In this document: piece after piece, positions 26,872 to 34,820 of the stretch
Numbering within the stretch: position 1 is the first letter of the stretch
Layout: every line of letters begins with the position of its first letter
Source of the DNA: Cryobacterium sp. SO2
GTDB lineage: Bacteria; Actinomycetota; Actinomycetes; Actinomycetales; Microbacteriaceae
Assembly (NCBI RefSeq): GCF_026151165.2
Contig: NZ_CP117849.1
Location: 3,844,001 to 3,908,000 of the forward strand
DNA length: 64,000 nucleotides
Direction of reading: 5' to 3'
Notes under the pieces: model-generated
What the model saw: the letters and a program-made list of their open reading frames with translations, nothing else
What the model was told of the DNA's origin: nothing
Databases searched by the model: none
Program-made: the position numbers and the translations under genes

Positions 26872-27981
26872 CTATAGTTTTTCCGGCAGCAGCGTGAACT
26901 GGGCGCGGCCGGACGCCACCCCGTTCACCTGCACCTCGAGGGCGTGCGTGCCGGGGTGGTAGCGCCGGGTGGTGATCGCGCGGAAGGAATGCGTGCGGCT
27001 CAGTTCGATGAGTTCGCCGGGCGCCAGGGTCACGGTGGTGAGCTTGAAGGTCTTGCCGGTGAGGCTGCCGTTGGCCTTCTGGTGGTGCATCACGTAGTCC
27101 ACGGCGAGGTGGGCCGGTTCGGTGCCGGTGTTGCGGATGCCCACGGTGAAGCCGATCGTGCCGCCGAACTCGAGGGTGTCGGCGTCGAGCGCCGGGCCCA
27201 CCACGTGCACAGTGGCGGGGTGGAAACCCAGCTGCGCCAACGCCTGCGGGTTGCCCTTCTTGACCAGGCTGCGCAGCGCGTGCCGCACGAGCGGCGCGGT
27301 GTTCGCATCCGGCGCGGCCAGCCACGCGGCGGTGGTGGCTGTGACGAGGTCGGGTTGCTGCCGGCTGAGGTCGTTGAGGTGGTTGGCCACCGAGCGGCGC
27401 ACCACTTCGTCGTCGTCCCGATAGAGGGCATGCAGCACGGGCAGGGTGGCCGCGGGTTCGGCGAGGATCGCCGGCACCCGGATGGCCCAGGGCAGGAACG
27501 GCCGGGTGCCCTCCGAGGCCAGCCGGCGCACAGCCGGGTCGGGCGAGCCGGTCCAGCCGAGCACGATCGGCATCGCCCGGGCGAAGTCGTGGGCGAGCAG
27601 CAGCCGGATGGCGAACTCGGCGGTGAGCCGCGGGGTGAGGACGGCGAGCATCCGCATGCCATCGTCGAACGCGGCATCCGTGCCGGCCTCGATGGCCTTG
27701 ATCGCGACGGCGGTGGTGACCGGCCAGATCAGCCAGCCGCTGAACGGCAGGGCGCCCTGCGCTGCGGTGCGGATGGTGCCGGCGAAGGAGTCGTAATCGC
27801 CGGGCAGGTCGGCCAGCAGCGCGTCGCGCAACAGGTCGCTGCGCTCCCGCAGTGACAGCGGGCCGAGAGCATCCGCGGCGGCGTGCAGGGCGGTGAGCTC
27901 GGCCTGCGGGGCGGCGGCCTGGATGGCTGCGGCGAGCGCGCGGGCCGTGGACACTCCGATGAGTTCGTCGGCGAAGGGCAT
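26872..27981 (-). CDS. AlkC-like DNA glycosylase (HEAT-like repeats plus Ig-like domain)
   Basis: Base-excision repair glycosylase of the AlkC/AlkD HEAT-like superfamily, 369 residues. MPFADELIGVSTARALA is a typical AlkC N-terminus. Helical repeats follow to about residue 255 (WTGSPDPAVRRLASEGTRPF, then LYRDDDEVVRRSVANHLNDL). The last 105 residues are beta-rich with FTVGIRNTGTEPAHLAVDYV, an Ig-like fold. Known AlkC-alpha proteins carry such a domain and excise alkylated bases such as 3-methylcytosine and 3-methyladenine. AGGAGT lies 3-8 bases before the ATG at 27981. It heads an apparent AlkC-TetR-FBP group. Confidence 0.88.
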   Translation of the reverse strand: MPFADELIGVSTARALAAAIQAAAPQAELTALHAAADALGPLSLRERSDLLRDALLADLPGDYDSFAGTIRTAAQGALPFSGWLIWPVTTAVAIKAIEAGTDAAFDDGMRMLAVLTPRLTAEFAIRLLLAHDFARAMPIVLGWTGSPDPAVRRLASEGTRPFLPWAIRVPAILAEPAATLPVLHALYRDDDEVVRRSVANHLNDLSRQQPDLVTATTAAWLAAPDANTAPLVRHALRSLVKKGNPQALAQLGFHPATVHVVGPALDADTLEFGGTIGFTVGIRNTGTEPAHLAVDYVMHHQKANGSLTGKTFKLTTVTLAPGELIELSRTHSFRAITTRRYHPGTHALEVQVNGVASGRAQFTLLPEKL

Positions 27982-28140
27982 GGGACTCCTGGCGGTGGAA
28001 AGCGCGATGGTCGGCACGGTGGCTAGCGGGGTGGTTCTCCAGCGTGGCACACACCGGCTGACCGGTACCGACAGTGCCTGTTACGGACCCGCCGCCGTGG
28101 GTAGCGTCGAATGCGACCCTCAACACGAACGGAGCTCCCC

Positions 28141-28518
28141 ATGGACACGTGGACCGCTGACGAACTCACCCGCATCGGCGCGGCGGAGGAGCTGCAGGTC
28201 TCCTCCACCCGCGCCGACGGCACGCTGCGCCCGTATGTCACCATCTGGGTGGTGCGCTCCGGCGACGAGATCTACATCCGCTCCGCCTACGGCGCGACCA
28301 ACCCGTGGTTCGTGCGGGCTGCCGCAAGCGGCACCGGCCGCATCCGTGCCGGCGGAGTGGAGAAGGACGTCACCTTCGCCGATGCTGCGGATGCTCCCCA
28401 CGGCGCGATCGACGCGGCCTACCACGCCAAGTACGACCGCTACGGGCCCGCCATAGTGGGGTCGGTCACCGGGGCGGATGTCGAGGCGACGACGTTCCGG
28501 CTGGTGCCCCGGGACTGA
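28141..28518 (+). CDS. DUF2255-family protein
   Basis: Soluble protein of 125 residues. MDTWTADELTRIGAAEELQV at the N-terminus and YVTIWVVRSGDEIYIRSAYG form the compact split-barrel-like pattern of DUF2255 proteins, which resemble nitroreductase or pyridoxamine-oxidase folds. The reaction is unknown. GGAGCTCCCC precedes the ATG at 28141. Its 3' end overlaps the 3' end of the convergent EamA gene by 79 bases, an unusually long convergent overlap. Confidence 0.82.
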   Translation: MDTWTADELTRIGAAEELQVSSTRADGTLRPYVTIWVVRSGDEIYIRSAYGATNPWFVRAAASGTGRIRAGGVEKDVTFADAADAPHGAIDAAYHAKYDRYGPAIVGSVTGADVEATTFRLVPRD

Positions 28519-29432
28519 CCCGCTCCCCCGTCCCGCCTGGGCGCGATGACGAGCGCGATGGCGACCCCGCCGAGCAGGAGACCGGCGAGGGTGATCGGTG
28601 TGAACGGCTCCCCGAAGAGGACGGTGCCGGCGACGGCGGTGGTGGGGGCGACCAGGTACAGCAGCGCGTTCAGGGTCGTGATGCCGAGGCGGCGCAGCAG
28701 GTACCAATACAGTGCGTAGGCGATCAGGGCGGGAAATACGGCCGTGAGCACCGTCGATACCCAGAAGTCGGCGCTGGCCGGCGGGACCAGGCTGCCGGTG
28801 ACGGCGGCAAGCCCAGCGATCGCGACGAGGGTGACCGCAGCGTGCGTGCTGAGGGTGGCGAAGACGCCGAGGCGGACGGTGGTGCGGCGATCCAGGAAGG
28901 TGGCGGTCACGAGGCTGACCAGTGCGATGAGGGGAAGGGCATAGGCCGGGGTCGGGGACATCGAGGTGGATCCATCCGCCGTGACGATCACGACCACCCC
29001 GGTCGCGCCGAGGAGCAACCCCAGCCATTGCATCGCGCGCACCCGCAGCCCCAGGAGCGGGCCGACCAGGGTCGCCACCACGAGGGGCTGGATGGCGTCG
29101 ATGAGGGCGGTCGTTCCGGTGGAGACGCCGGCACCGACGGCCAGGTAGATGGGAAGGATGTAGCCGAACTGCGCGAAGAGCCCGATGGTGAGGTGCGGGC
29201 GGATGTCCCGCCAGCGCGGCATGACGAGCTCGCGGCGGCGCAGCCGCAGTACGAGGATCGCAACCAGCAGGAGCGCCGCGACCACGACGAATCGCCACAG
29301 CAGCACGGTCAGGGGCGCGGCGGTGTTTGTCGCGATCTTCGCGATGATGAACCCGGAGCTCCAGGTCAGCACGAAGGCGGCCGCGGCTCCGACCACGAGG
29401 AATCGCTGGGGTATACCGATCTGTTTACTCAT
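28440..29432 (-). CDS. EamA/DMT-family transporter
   Basis: Inner-membrane drug/metabolite transporter, 330 residues, about 10 hydrophobic helices arranged as two EamA repeats. FVLTWSSGFIIAKIATNTAA opens the first repeat and LLYLVAPTTAVAGTVLFGEP closes the second. Members export amino acids, nucleosides or drugs. Its first codons contain one operator-like dyad, and the spacer to the divergent TetR gene contains a second, so repression by that TetR is likely. The hydrophilic C-terminal tail of about 30 residues lies over the DUF2255 gene end; the tail may be an extension beyond the usual stop. Confidence 0.9.
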   Translation of the reverse strand: MSKQIGIPQRFLVVGAAAAFVLTWSSGFIIAKIATNTAAPLTVLLWRFVVVAALLLVAILVLRLRRRELVMPRWRDIRPHLTIGLFAQFGYILPIYLAVGAGVSTGTTALIDAIQPLVVATLVGPLLGLRVRAMQWLGLLLGATGVVVIVTADGSTSMSPTPAYALPLIALVSLVTATFLDRRTTVRLGVFATLSTHAAVTLVAIAGLAAVTGSLVPPASADFWVSTVLTAVFPALIAYALYWYLLRRLGITTLNALLYLVAPTTAVAGTVLFGEPFTPITLAGLLLGGVAIALVIAPRRDGGAGQSRGTSRNVVASTSAPVTDPTMAGP

Positions 29433-29458
29433 TCGATCGAGTATACAGATCTGTATAG
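29411..29458. promoter_or_regulatory. Paired TetR-type operators between EamA and tetR genes
   Basis: TATACAGATCTGTATA (29442-29457) is a perfect 16-bp palindrome. A second, imperfect copy, GTATACCGATCTGTTTAC, lies at 29411-29428, inside the first EamA codons. The two centres are 30 bp apart, about three helical turns, so dimers could bind the same face. The layout is typical of a self-regulating TetR with a divergent transporter target. Confidence 0.8.
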
Positions 29459-29479
29459 TCGGCGCGGTATGATTGGTTC

Positions 29480-30076
29480 ATGACCGCTGAGAATCTGCCC
29501 GAGGTGATTCCGCACTACACGCCGGGCGCCGAGAGGCTGCTGGCTGCCGCGTCCGATCTCTTCTATCGCGAGGGCATCCACGCCGTCGGTGTCGACACGA
29601 TCGCGGCAGCGGCCGGGGTGACCAAGAAGACGTTGTACGACAGGTTCGGGTCGAAGGATGCGCTGGCCGTGGCCTATCTCCGCGGGCGGGACGCCAGATG
29701 GCGGGCGTATCTGGAGCACGACCTGGCCCTCCATCCGCGCGGCAGCGTGGATCGCATCCTGGCGGTCTTCGACATCTCGGCCCGCTGGGCGCTCAGCGAC
29801 AGCGACAAGGGCTGCAGCGCCATCAACGCGCGCGCGGAGATGGACGACGCGACGCATCCTGTGGCCGTCGAAGCGATTCGGCAGAAGAAGTGGATGCGCG
29901 ACGTGTTCGCCGATCTCTGCCGAGACGCCGCGCTCGCAAATGCCGATCAGCTGGCAGACATCCTGATGCTGCTCTACGAGGGCGGCCTGGTGACCGTGGG
30001 GATGGGCACCTTCGCCGACCCGTTTGCGGCCGCGCGCGAGGCCGCGGCGGCGATTCTGCAGGTGACATCGCCCTAA
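29480..30076 (+). CDS. TetR/AcrR-family regulator of the adjacent EamA exporter
   Basis: Regulator of 198 residues. The N-terminal helix-turn-helix is GVDTIAAAAGVTKKTLYDRF followed by GSKDALAVAYL; the C-terminal helical domain resembles the TetR_C_33-like group (DADQ-type ALANADQLADILMLLYEGG). It is divergent from the EamA gene, with a 16-bp perfect palindrome in between. The likely role is to repress the exporter and itself until a ligand binds. The ligand is unknown. Confidence 0.93.
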   Translation: MTAENLPEVIPHYTPGAERLLAAASDLFYREGIHAVGVDTIAAAAGVTKKTLYDRFGSKDALAVAYLRGRDARWRAYLEHDLALHPRGSVDRILAVFDISARWALSDSDKGCSAINARAEMDDATHPVAVEAIRQKKWMRDVFADLCRDAALANADQLADILMLLYEGGLVTVGMGTFADPFAAAREAAAAILQVTSP

Positions 30077-30175
30077 ATTCCGGGCGCGCACCGGGCTGTT
30101 CAGTACACCGGCTATCCTCGTTCCCAGCTGAACGTCTGGCTCGGCCGGGCGGCTCGATCGTGGAAGGAACACCTG

Positions 30176-30883
30176 ATGGAGTTGATCTTCGTGCACGGCG
30201 CCCTGGTGCGAGACGCAGAGTGGTGGTGGCAACCCGCGGCCGATCTGCTCGCGGACCGCACCGGTATCCGCAGCCGCGCCGTGAACTTGCCGTCCTGCGG
30301 CGAGACCACCCCAGAGGAGGCCGCCGGCGGCCTGGTTGCCGATGCGGCGGCGCTTCGGCGAGTGCTGGATGAGGTGGACTCCGCGATCGTGGTCGGCCAC
30401 TCATACGGCGGCACCGTCATCGCCGAGGCCGGCCGGCATCCCGCGGTCGCGCATCTGCTCTACGTCTCGTCGTACCTGCCCGATGTGGGCGAGTCGCAGG
30501 CCGTGATCATGGGCGGCGAGAGCGATCCCGTGTCCATCGCCGCTAACGAGGACGGCACGCTGAGCCTGGCCGGCTACGACGCGAGCACCTTCGGGGCCCG
30601 GTTCCTTCAGGATGCCGACGCGGCGACGCAACAGCAGGCGTGGGAGCGGGTCACGGCGCAGGCGGCCGGAGCGTTCGTGACCCCGACCACCGCCGCCGGC
30701 TGGCAGGGAGTCGATTCGACCTACATCGTCTGCGGGCAGGACCGCAGCACGTCGGTCGAGCTGCAGAGATTCCATGCGGGCCGAGCGACCCGCTCCGTCG
30801 AGGTGCCCACCGGGCACCATCCGTTCATCACTCGTCCCGACCTGGTCCTCGACCAGGTGCAGGCCTTTATCGGCCGATCCTGA
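30176..30883 (+). CDS. Alpha/beta hydrolase
   Basis: Alpha/beta-hydrolase fold enzyme, 235 residues, cytosolic. The oxyanion region is FVHGALVRDAEWWW. The nucleophile elbow is GHSYGG with Ser at about residue 80, and the catalytic His is in GHHPF near the C-terminus. It resembles the EstP/salicylate-esterase-like group (alpha/beta-hydrolase_6), which cleaves small esters. A GGAAGG ribosome site precedes the ATG. No partner gene is obvious on either side. Confidence 0.9.
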   Translation: MELIFVHGALVRDAEWWWQPAADLLADRTGIRSRAVNLPSCGETTPEEAAGGLVADAAALRRVLDEVDSAIVVGHSYGGTVIAEAGRHPAVAHLLYVSSYLPDVGESQAVIMGGESDPVSIAANEDGTLSLAGYDASTFGARFLQDADAATQQQAWERVTAQAAGAFVTPTTAAGWQGVDSTYIVCGQDRSTSVELQRFHAGRATRSVEVPTGHHPFITRPDLVLDQVQAFIGRS

Positions 30884-30965
30884 AACCCCCCGTGCGCTTC
30901 CGCCGGGACCACCTCAATCTTTGTAGCCTTTCCTCGTTGCGGCATGACGAGATGGAAGGACGGCC

Positions 30966-31412
30966 ATGACGGCGGAAGCGTTCAATCCCGCGGACGAGTT
31001 GAAGCGGACCATCGCGGAGGGCGGTATCTCCGAAGACGCACTGCGGGCGATCACGGGCATCCAGCCTGAGAAGCTGCGGTCCTTCCTCGACGCGGATCCC
31101 GGGATGACTGGTCTCACCACGGAGCGGCGGGCACTCTCGATCGACGAGAGCTCGAGGCTGTCCATCCTCGCGGCGCACCTCACTCAGGGGATGCAAATTG
31201 ACGACGACGAACGGTTGACGGCGATCTTCGAGTCACTGACGCTCGACTGCCACCTCACGCTTGACAACATCGCCCAGTTGACGGGACTCGACATCGACGA
31301 CCTGGACAGCGCCCTCCGTGACCCGAGGACTGTTCCCATGCACAAGAAGTACGAACTCGCGATCAAGGGCTCGTACCTCGTGAACGCAGTCAATCAAGCT
31401 CGCGGTCGGTGA
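30966..31412 (+). CDS. Small helix-turn-helix protein of unknown role
   Basis: Acidic protein of 148 residues, mostly helical, with two candidate helix-turn-helix units: ISEDALRAITGIQPEKLRSF in the first third and LTLDNIAQLTGLDIDDLDSA in the last third. A central stretch has IDESSRLSILAAHLTQGM. It has no signal peptide or enzyme motif. GGAAGGAC precedes the ATG. It may be a DNA-binding or toxin-antitoxin-like regulator, but nothing in its neighbourhood (a hydrolase and an aldo/keto reductase) identifies a target. Confidence 0.72.
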   Translation: MTAEAFNPADELKRTIAEGGISEDALRAITGIQPEKLRSFLDADPGMTGLTTERRALSIDESSRLSILAAHLTQGMQIDDDERLTAIFESLTLDCHLTLDNIAQLTGLDIDDLDSALRDPRTVPMHKKYELAIKGSYLVNAVNQARGR

Positions 31413-31511
31413 AAACCGCGACTGCTAGCTGGCCAGCCGCGCGGCGGTTCCCGGCGAGACAGGCCATCTCAGGACCTCCCTCGCGCCAGGTCACGGTTCT
31501 ACGGTGGAGTC

Positions 31512-32402
31512 ATGACTGATTTCATCACGCTCAACAACGATGTCCGGATGCCCAGCCTCGGGCTGGGGGTCTTCCAGAGCTCGGCGGAGGACACGGCCAC
31601 GGCCGTCGAGTCCGCGCTGCGCACCGGCTACCGCCACATTGACACGGCGGCGGCCTACTTGAACGAGCGGCAAGTCGGCGAGGGGATCCGGGCATCCGGG
31701 GTGGATCGCGACGAGATCTTCATCGAAACGAAGGTGTGGATCAGCCAGTACGGCTACGACGAAACCCTGCACGCCTTCGACGTGAGCACCCGCAAGCTCG
31801 GCGTCGACACGCTCGACCTGCTCATCCTGCACCAGCCCGCCCCCTGGCAGTTCGACACCACCCTGGCGGCCTACCGGGCGCTCGAGACGTTGCTGGCCGA
31901 TGGCCGGGTGCGTGCGATCGGGGTCAGCAACTTCACCGGGGCCCACCTCGAACGGCTGATGACGAGCAGCACGGTGGTGCCGGCTGTGAACCAGATCGAG
32001 CTGCACCCGTACTTCGCTCAGAAGGAGAACGAGGCGGCCAATACCGCCCTCGGCATCGTCACCCAGGCCTGGTCCCCCATCGGCGGCATCACCTTTTACC
32101 CGGGCAACTGGAACGACGGCACGGGCAAGAACGCGCTCAACGACCCCGTGATCGCCGCGATCGGTGCTGAGCACGGTAAGAGCAACGCGCAGGTGATGCT
32201 GCGCTGGCACCTGCAAAACGGTCGCAGCGCCATCCCGAAGTCCGTGCGTCCTGAGCGCATCCGTGAGAACTTCGACGTCTTCGACTTCGAGCTCAGCAGC
32301 GACGATCTCAGGGCGATCGATGCGCTGGACCTGGGTGTGCGCAGCGGCCCCGACCCCGACGCGGTGCGCCCGCCCGGTCAGTTCAGCATTCCCGAGAACT
32401 GA
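31512..32402 (+). CDS. Aldo/keto reductase, AKR5-like (2,5-diketogluconate reductase type)
   Basis: NADPH-dependent TIM-barrel reductase, 296 residues. IDTAAAYLNERQVGEGIRAS carries the catalytic Asp and Tyr, IETKVWISQYGYD the Lys, and LLILHQPAPW the His. IGVSNFTGAHLERLM and IPKSVRPERIRENFDVFDFE are AKR3/AKR5 signatures (the latter binds NADP). It reduces aldehydes or keto sugars; the substrate is unknown. It is monocistronic or co-transcribed with the VOC gene 87 bases downstream. Confidence 0.93.
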   Translation: MTDFITLNNDVRMPSLGLGVFQSSAEDTATAVESALRTGYRHIDTAAAYLNERQVGEGIRASGVDRDEIFIETKVWISQYGYDETLHAFDVSTRKLGVDTLDLLILHQPAPWQFDTTLAAYRALETLLADGRVRAIGVSNFTGAHLERLMTSSTVVPAVNQIELHPYFAQKENEAANTALGIVTQAWSPIGGITFYPGNWNDGTGKNALNDPVIAAIGAEHGKSNAQVMLRWHLQNGRSAIPKSVRPERIRENFDVFDFELSSDDLRAIDALDLGVRSGPDPDAVRPPGQFSIPEN

Positions 32403-32489
32403 CGCGTTCCCTGGCGCGACCCTCTTGCCCCGGTGAGAGACCTTTCGTAGCGTGTGTGCCAGAACCGCCCACGACGAGAGGACCGCACC

Positions 32490-32942
32490 ATGAACGCATC
32501 GACCGGCATCCTGCGCGGCATGAGCAACGTGAGCTATTGGGCTGCAGACCATGCCGCCGCGACGGCCTGGTACACCGAGCTGCTGGGCATGGAGCCCTAC
32601 TTTCAGATGCCCGGCTACGCGGAGTGGCGGGTGGGCGATTACGGCCACGAGCTCGGTCTGATCGATGCGCAGTACGCTCCGCGGCCGGCGGCCGATGTGC
32701 CCGGCGGGGCGGTGCTCAACTGGCATGTGGACGACATCAGGGAGGCCCTCGACCGCCTGCTCGCGCTGGGCGCGTTGATGCGCGAGGAGATCCGGGAGCG
32801 CGGCGAGGGCTTCACCACCGCGGCCGTGCTCGACCCGTTCGGCAATGTGCTCGGCGTGATGACCAACCCGCACTACCTGCAGGTGCTCGCCGATGCCACC
32901 CCCGACGGAGAGGCCGCCCGGGCCGGGCATCCCGCTGGCTGA
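32490..32942 (+). CDS. VOC (glyoxalase/bleomycin-resistance) family protein
   Basis: Protein of 150 residues with the paired beta-alpha-beta-beta-beta metal-binding fold. VSYWAADHAAATAWYTELLG is the first module and NWHVDDIREALDRLLALG the second; AVLDPFGNVLGVMTNPHY is the conserved C-terminal strand with the Glu/Asn-type metal-proximal region. It could be a dioxygenase, lyase or drug-binding protein. GAGAGGA before the ATG at 32490 supports this start over the in-frame opening at 32454. A palindromic repeat follows the gene. Confidence 0.88.
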   Translation: MNASTGILRGMSNVSYWAADHAAATAWYTELLGMEPYFQMPGYAEWRVGDYGHELGLIDAQYAPRPAADVPGGAVLNWHVDDIREALDRLLALGALMREEIRERGEGFTTAAVLDPFGNVLGVMTNPHYLQVLADATPDGEAARAGHPAG

Positions 32943-32975
32943 CTGGGCGACGCAGGAGGCTGTTCAATCGCCATT

Positions 32976-33078
32976 CGCGAAAGCGGCCGTGTGGCTGCTT
33001 CGCTGCACCCGAGGTGACCACAACCCCGCTTTCGCGAGACTGCCCCGGTTTCGCGAGACTGCCCAGCTTTGGCGAGGC
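32976..33078. repeat. REP-like palindrome family A plus short direct repeats
   Basis: TCGCGAAAGCGGCCGTGTGG (32976-32995) pairs imperfectly with a right arm ending CCCCGCTTTCGCGA (33014-33038). It shares its arms with the perfect palindrome at 6118-6174. Three tandem units of the form TTTCGCGAGACTGCCC, the last degraded, run from 33030 to 33078. It fills the spacer between the convergent VOC gene and the biotin carboxylase gene and may insulate them. Confidence 0.75.
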
Positions 33079-33086
33079 TGCGGAGT

Positions 33087-34820
33087 TCACTCGAGGGTGG
33101 CGAGCTGCTCCCCGGCCGCGAGCGCGTCGCCCGGCGCACAGTGCTGGCGCAGGGTGCCCGCCCCGGTCGCCACGATGGTGGTCTCCATCTTCATGGCCTC
33201 CATCACCACCACCGGATCGCCCTCGGCGACCTCGGTGCCGTCCTCGACCAGCCAGGCGATCACGGTGCCGGCCATCGGCGCCACCAGACCGTCGGGCGGT
33301 GTGGCCGCCGCGTCGGCCGGTGCCGGTGCCCCAACGTTTGCGAGGGCGGATGCGCCGGTCAGCGCCCCAGCGCCGGCGGGCATCCGCAGGGTGTGCCGGC
33401 GGCCGTCGATTTCGATCCAGCTGCTGGTGATCCCGGGCTCCTCGGGCTCCTGCCGCAGCGCGTCCGCAGGCATCCGTTCGGCGAAGGACGTCTCGATCCA
33501 CTGGGTGTGCACCTGCAGCGCGTCGCCGCCGGCGAAGTCGTCGTCGCGCAGCACCGCCCGGTGGAAGGGCAGCACCGAGGGGATACCCTCGAGCACGAAC
33601 TCGTCGAGCGCCCGGCGGGCGCGGCGGATGGCGATCTCGCGGGTGGGGCCGGTGACGATCAGCTTGGCCAGCATCGAGTCGAATCGGCCGGAGACCACCG
33701 TGCCGGTCTCCACGCCGGAGTCGACACGGATGCCGGGCCCAGTCGGGGCCTCGAACCGGGTGATCAGGCCGGGTGTGGGCAGGAACCCGCGCGCGGCATC
33801 CTCGGCGTTGATGCGGAACTCGAGGGAGTGCCCGGTGGGCGCGGGCGTGGCCTGCACCGACAGCGGCAGACCCTCGGCGATGCGCAGCTGTTCGGCAACG
33901 ATGTCGACGCCGGTGGTCTCCTCGGTCACCGGGTGCTCCACCTGCAGCCGGGTATTCACCTCGAGGAACGAGATGGTGCCATCCACACTGAGCAGATACT
34001 CCACTGTGGCGACGCCCTGGTAGTGCGCGGCGGCGCAGATGGCGGCCGCCGAGGTGTGCAGGCGGTCCCGCTGTTCGTCGGTGAGGAAGGGGGCCGGGGC
34101 CTCCTCGACGAGTTTCTGGTTGCGGCGCTGCAGCGAGCAGTCCCTGGTGCCGAGCACCACGACGTTGCCGTGGCTGTCGCTGAGCACCTGCACCTCCACG
34201 TGCCGGGGCGCGTCGAGGAACTGCTCGACGAAGCACTCGCCGCGGCCGAACGCGGTCACGGCCTCGCGCACGGCGGCGTCGTACTGCTCGGTGACCTCGT
34301 CCAGGCTGCGGGCCACCCGCATGCCCCGGCCGCCACCGCCGAAGGCCGCCTTGATCACGATGGGCAGGCCGTGCTCCTCGGCGAAGGCCACGGCGTCGGC
34401 CGCGGACGCCACCGGGTCGGGGGTGCCGGCCACGAGGGGCGCGCCCACGCTGGCGGCGAGCTGCCTGGCGGCGATCTTGTCGCCGAGCAGGTCGATGCTC
34501 TCCGGACTCGGCCCGATCCAGGTGAGGCCGGCCTCAATCACCTTGCGGGCGAAGGACGCGCTCTCGGAGAGGAACCCGTAGCCGGGGTGCACGGCGTCGG
34601 CGCCGCTCTGCTGGGCAATGCCGATGAGCTTCTCGGCATCCAGGTAGGTGGTCGCCGGGCTGTCGCCGTCGAGGCCCCACGCCTCGGTGGCCAGCCGCAC
34701 GTGGATGGCGGCGGCGTCGCTGTCGGCGTACACCGCCACGGTGTCCAGGCCCCGGTCGGCGCAGGCGCGGATGATGCGCACGGCGATCTCGCCCCGGTTG
34801 GCGATCAGGACTTTCTTCAT
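33087..34820 (-). CDS. Biotin carboxylase-BCCP fusion (acetyl/propionyl-CoA carboxylase alpha-like)
   Basis: Biotin-dependent carboxylase component, 577 residues. The N-terminal biotin-carboxylase and ATP-grasp domains run from KKVLIANRGEIAVRIIRACA through GGGGRGMRVA and EVNTRLQVEHPVTE. The C-terminal 75 residues are a biotinyl domain with the lysine in EAMKMET. It carboxylates its own biotin with ATP and bicarbonate. No carboxyltransferase subunit is beside it. It is the last gene of the 5-oxoprolinase operon and overlaps the previous stop (ATGA), so it may serve an unusual acceptor linked to 5-oxoproline use. Confidence 0.93.
   Translation of the reverse strand: MKKVLIANRGEIAVRIIRACADRGLDTVAVYADSDAAAIHVRLATEAWGLDGDSPATTYLDAEKLIGIAQQSGADAVHPGYGFLSESASFARKVIEAGLTWIGPSPESIDLLGDKIAARQLAASVGAPLVAGTPDPVASAADAVAFAEEHGLPIVIKAAFGGGGRGMRVARSLDEVTEQYDAAVREAVTAFGRGECFVEQFLDAPRHVEVQVLSDSHGNVVVLGTRDCSLQRRNQKLVEEAPAPFLTDEQRDRLHTSAAAICAAAHYQGVATVEYLLSVDGTISFLEVNTRLQVEHPVTEETTGVDIVAEQLRIAEGLPLSVQATPAPTGHSLEFRINAEDAARGFLPTPGLITRFEAPTGPGIRVDSGVETGTVVSGRFDSMLAKLIVTGPTREIAIRRARRALDEFVLEGIPSVLPFHRAVLRDDDFAGGDALQVHTQWIETSFAERMPADALRQEPEEPGITSSWIEIDGRRHTLRMPAGAGALTGASALANVGAPAPADAAATPPDGLVAPMAGTVIAWLVEDGTEVAEGDPVVVMEAMKMETTIVATGAGTLRQHCAPGDALAAGEQLATLE

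Noticed and set aside
31412..31460. Hairpin AACCGC...GCGGTT as a terminator after the HTH gene
   Set aside because: The stem is short with a long loop and no T-run; support is too weak.
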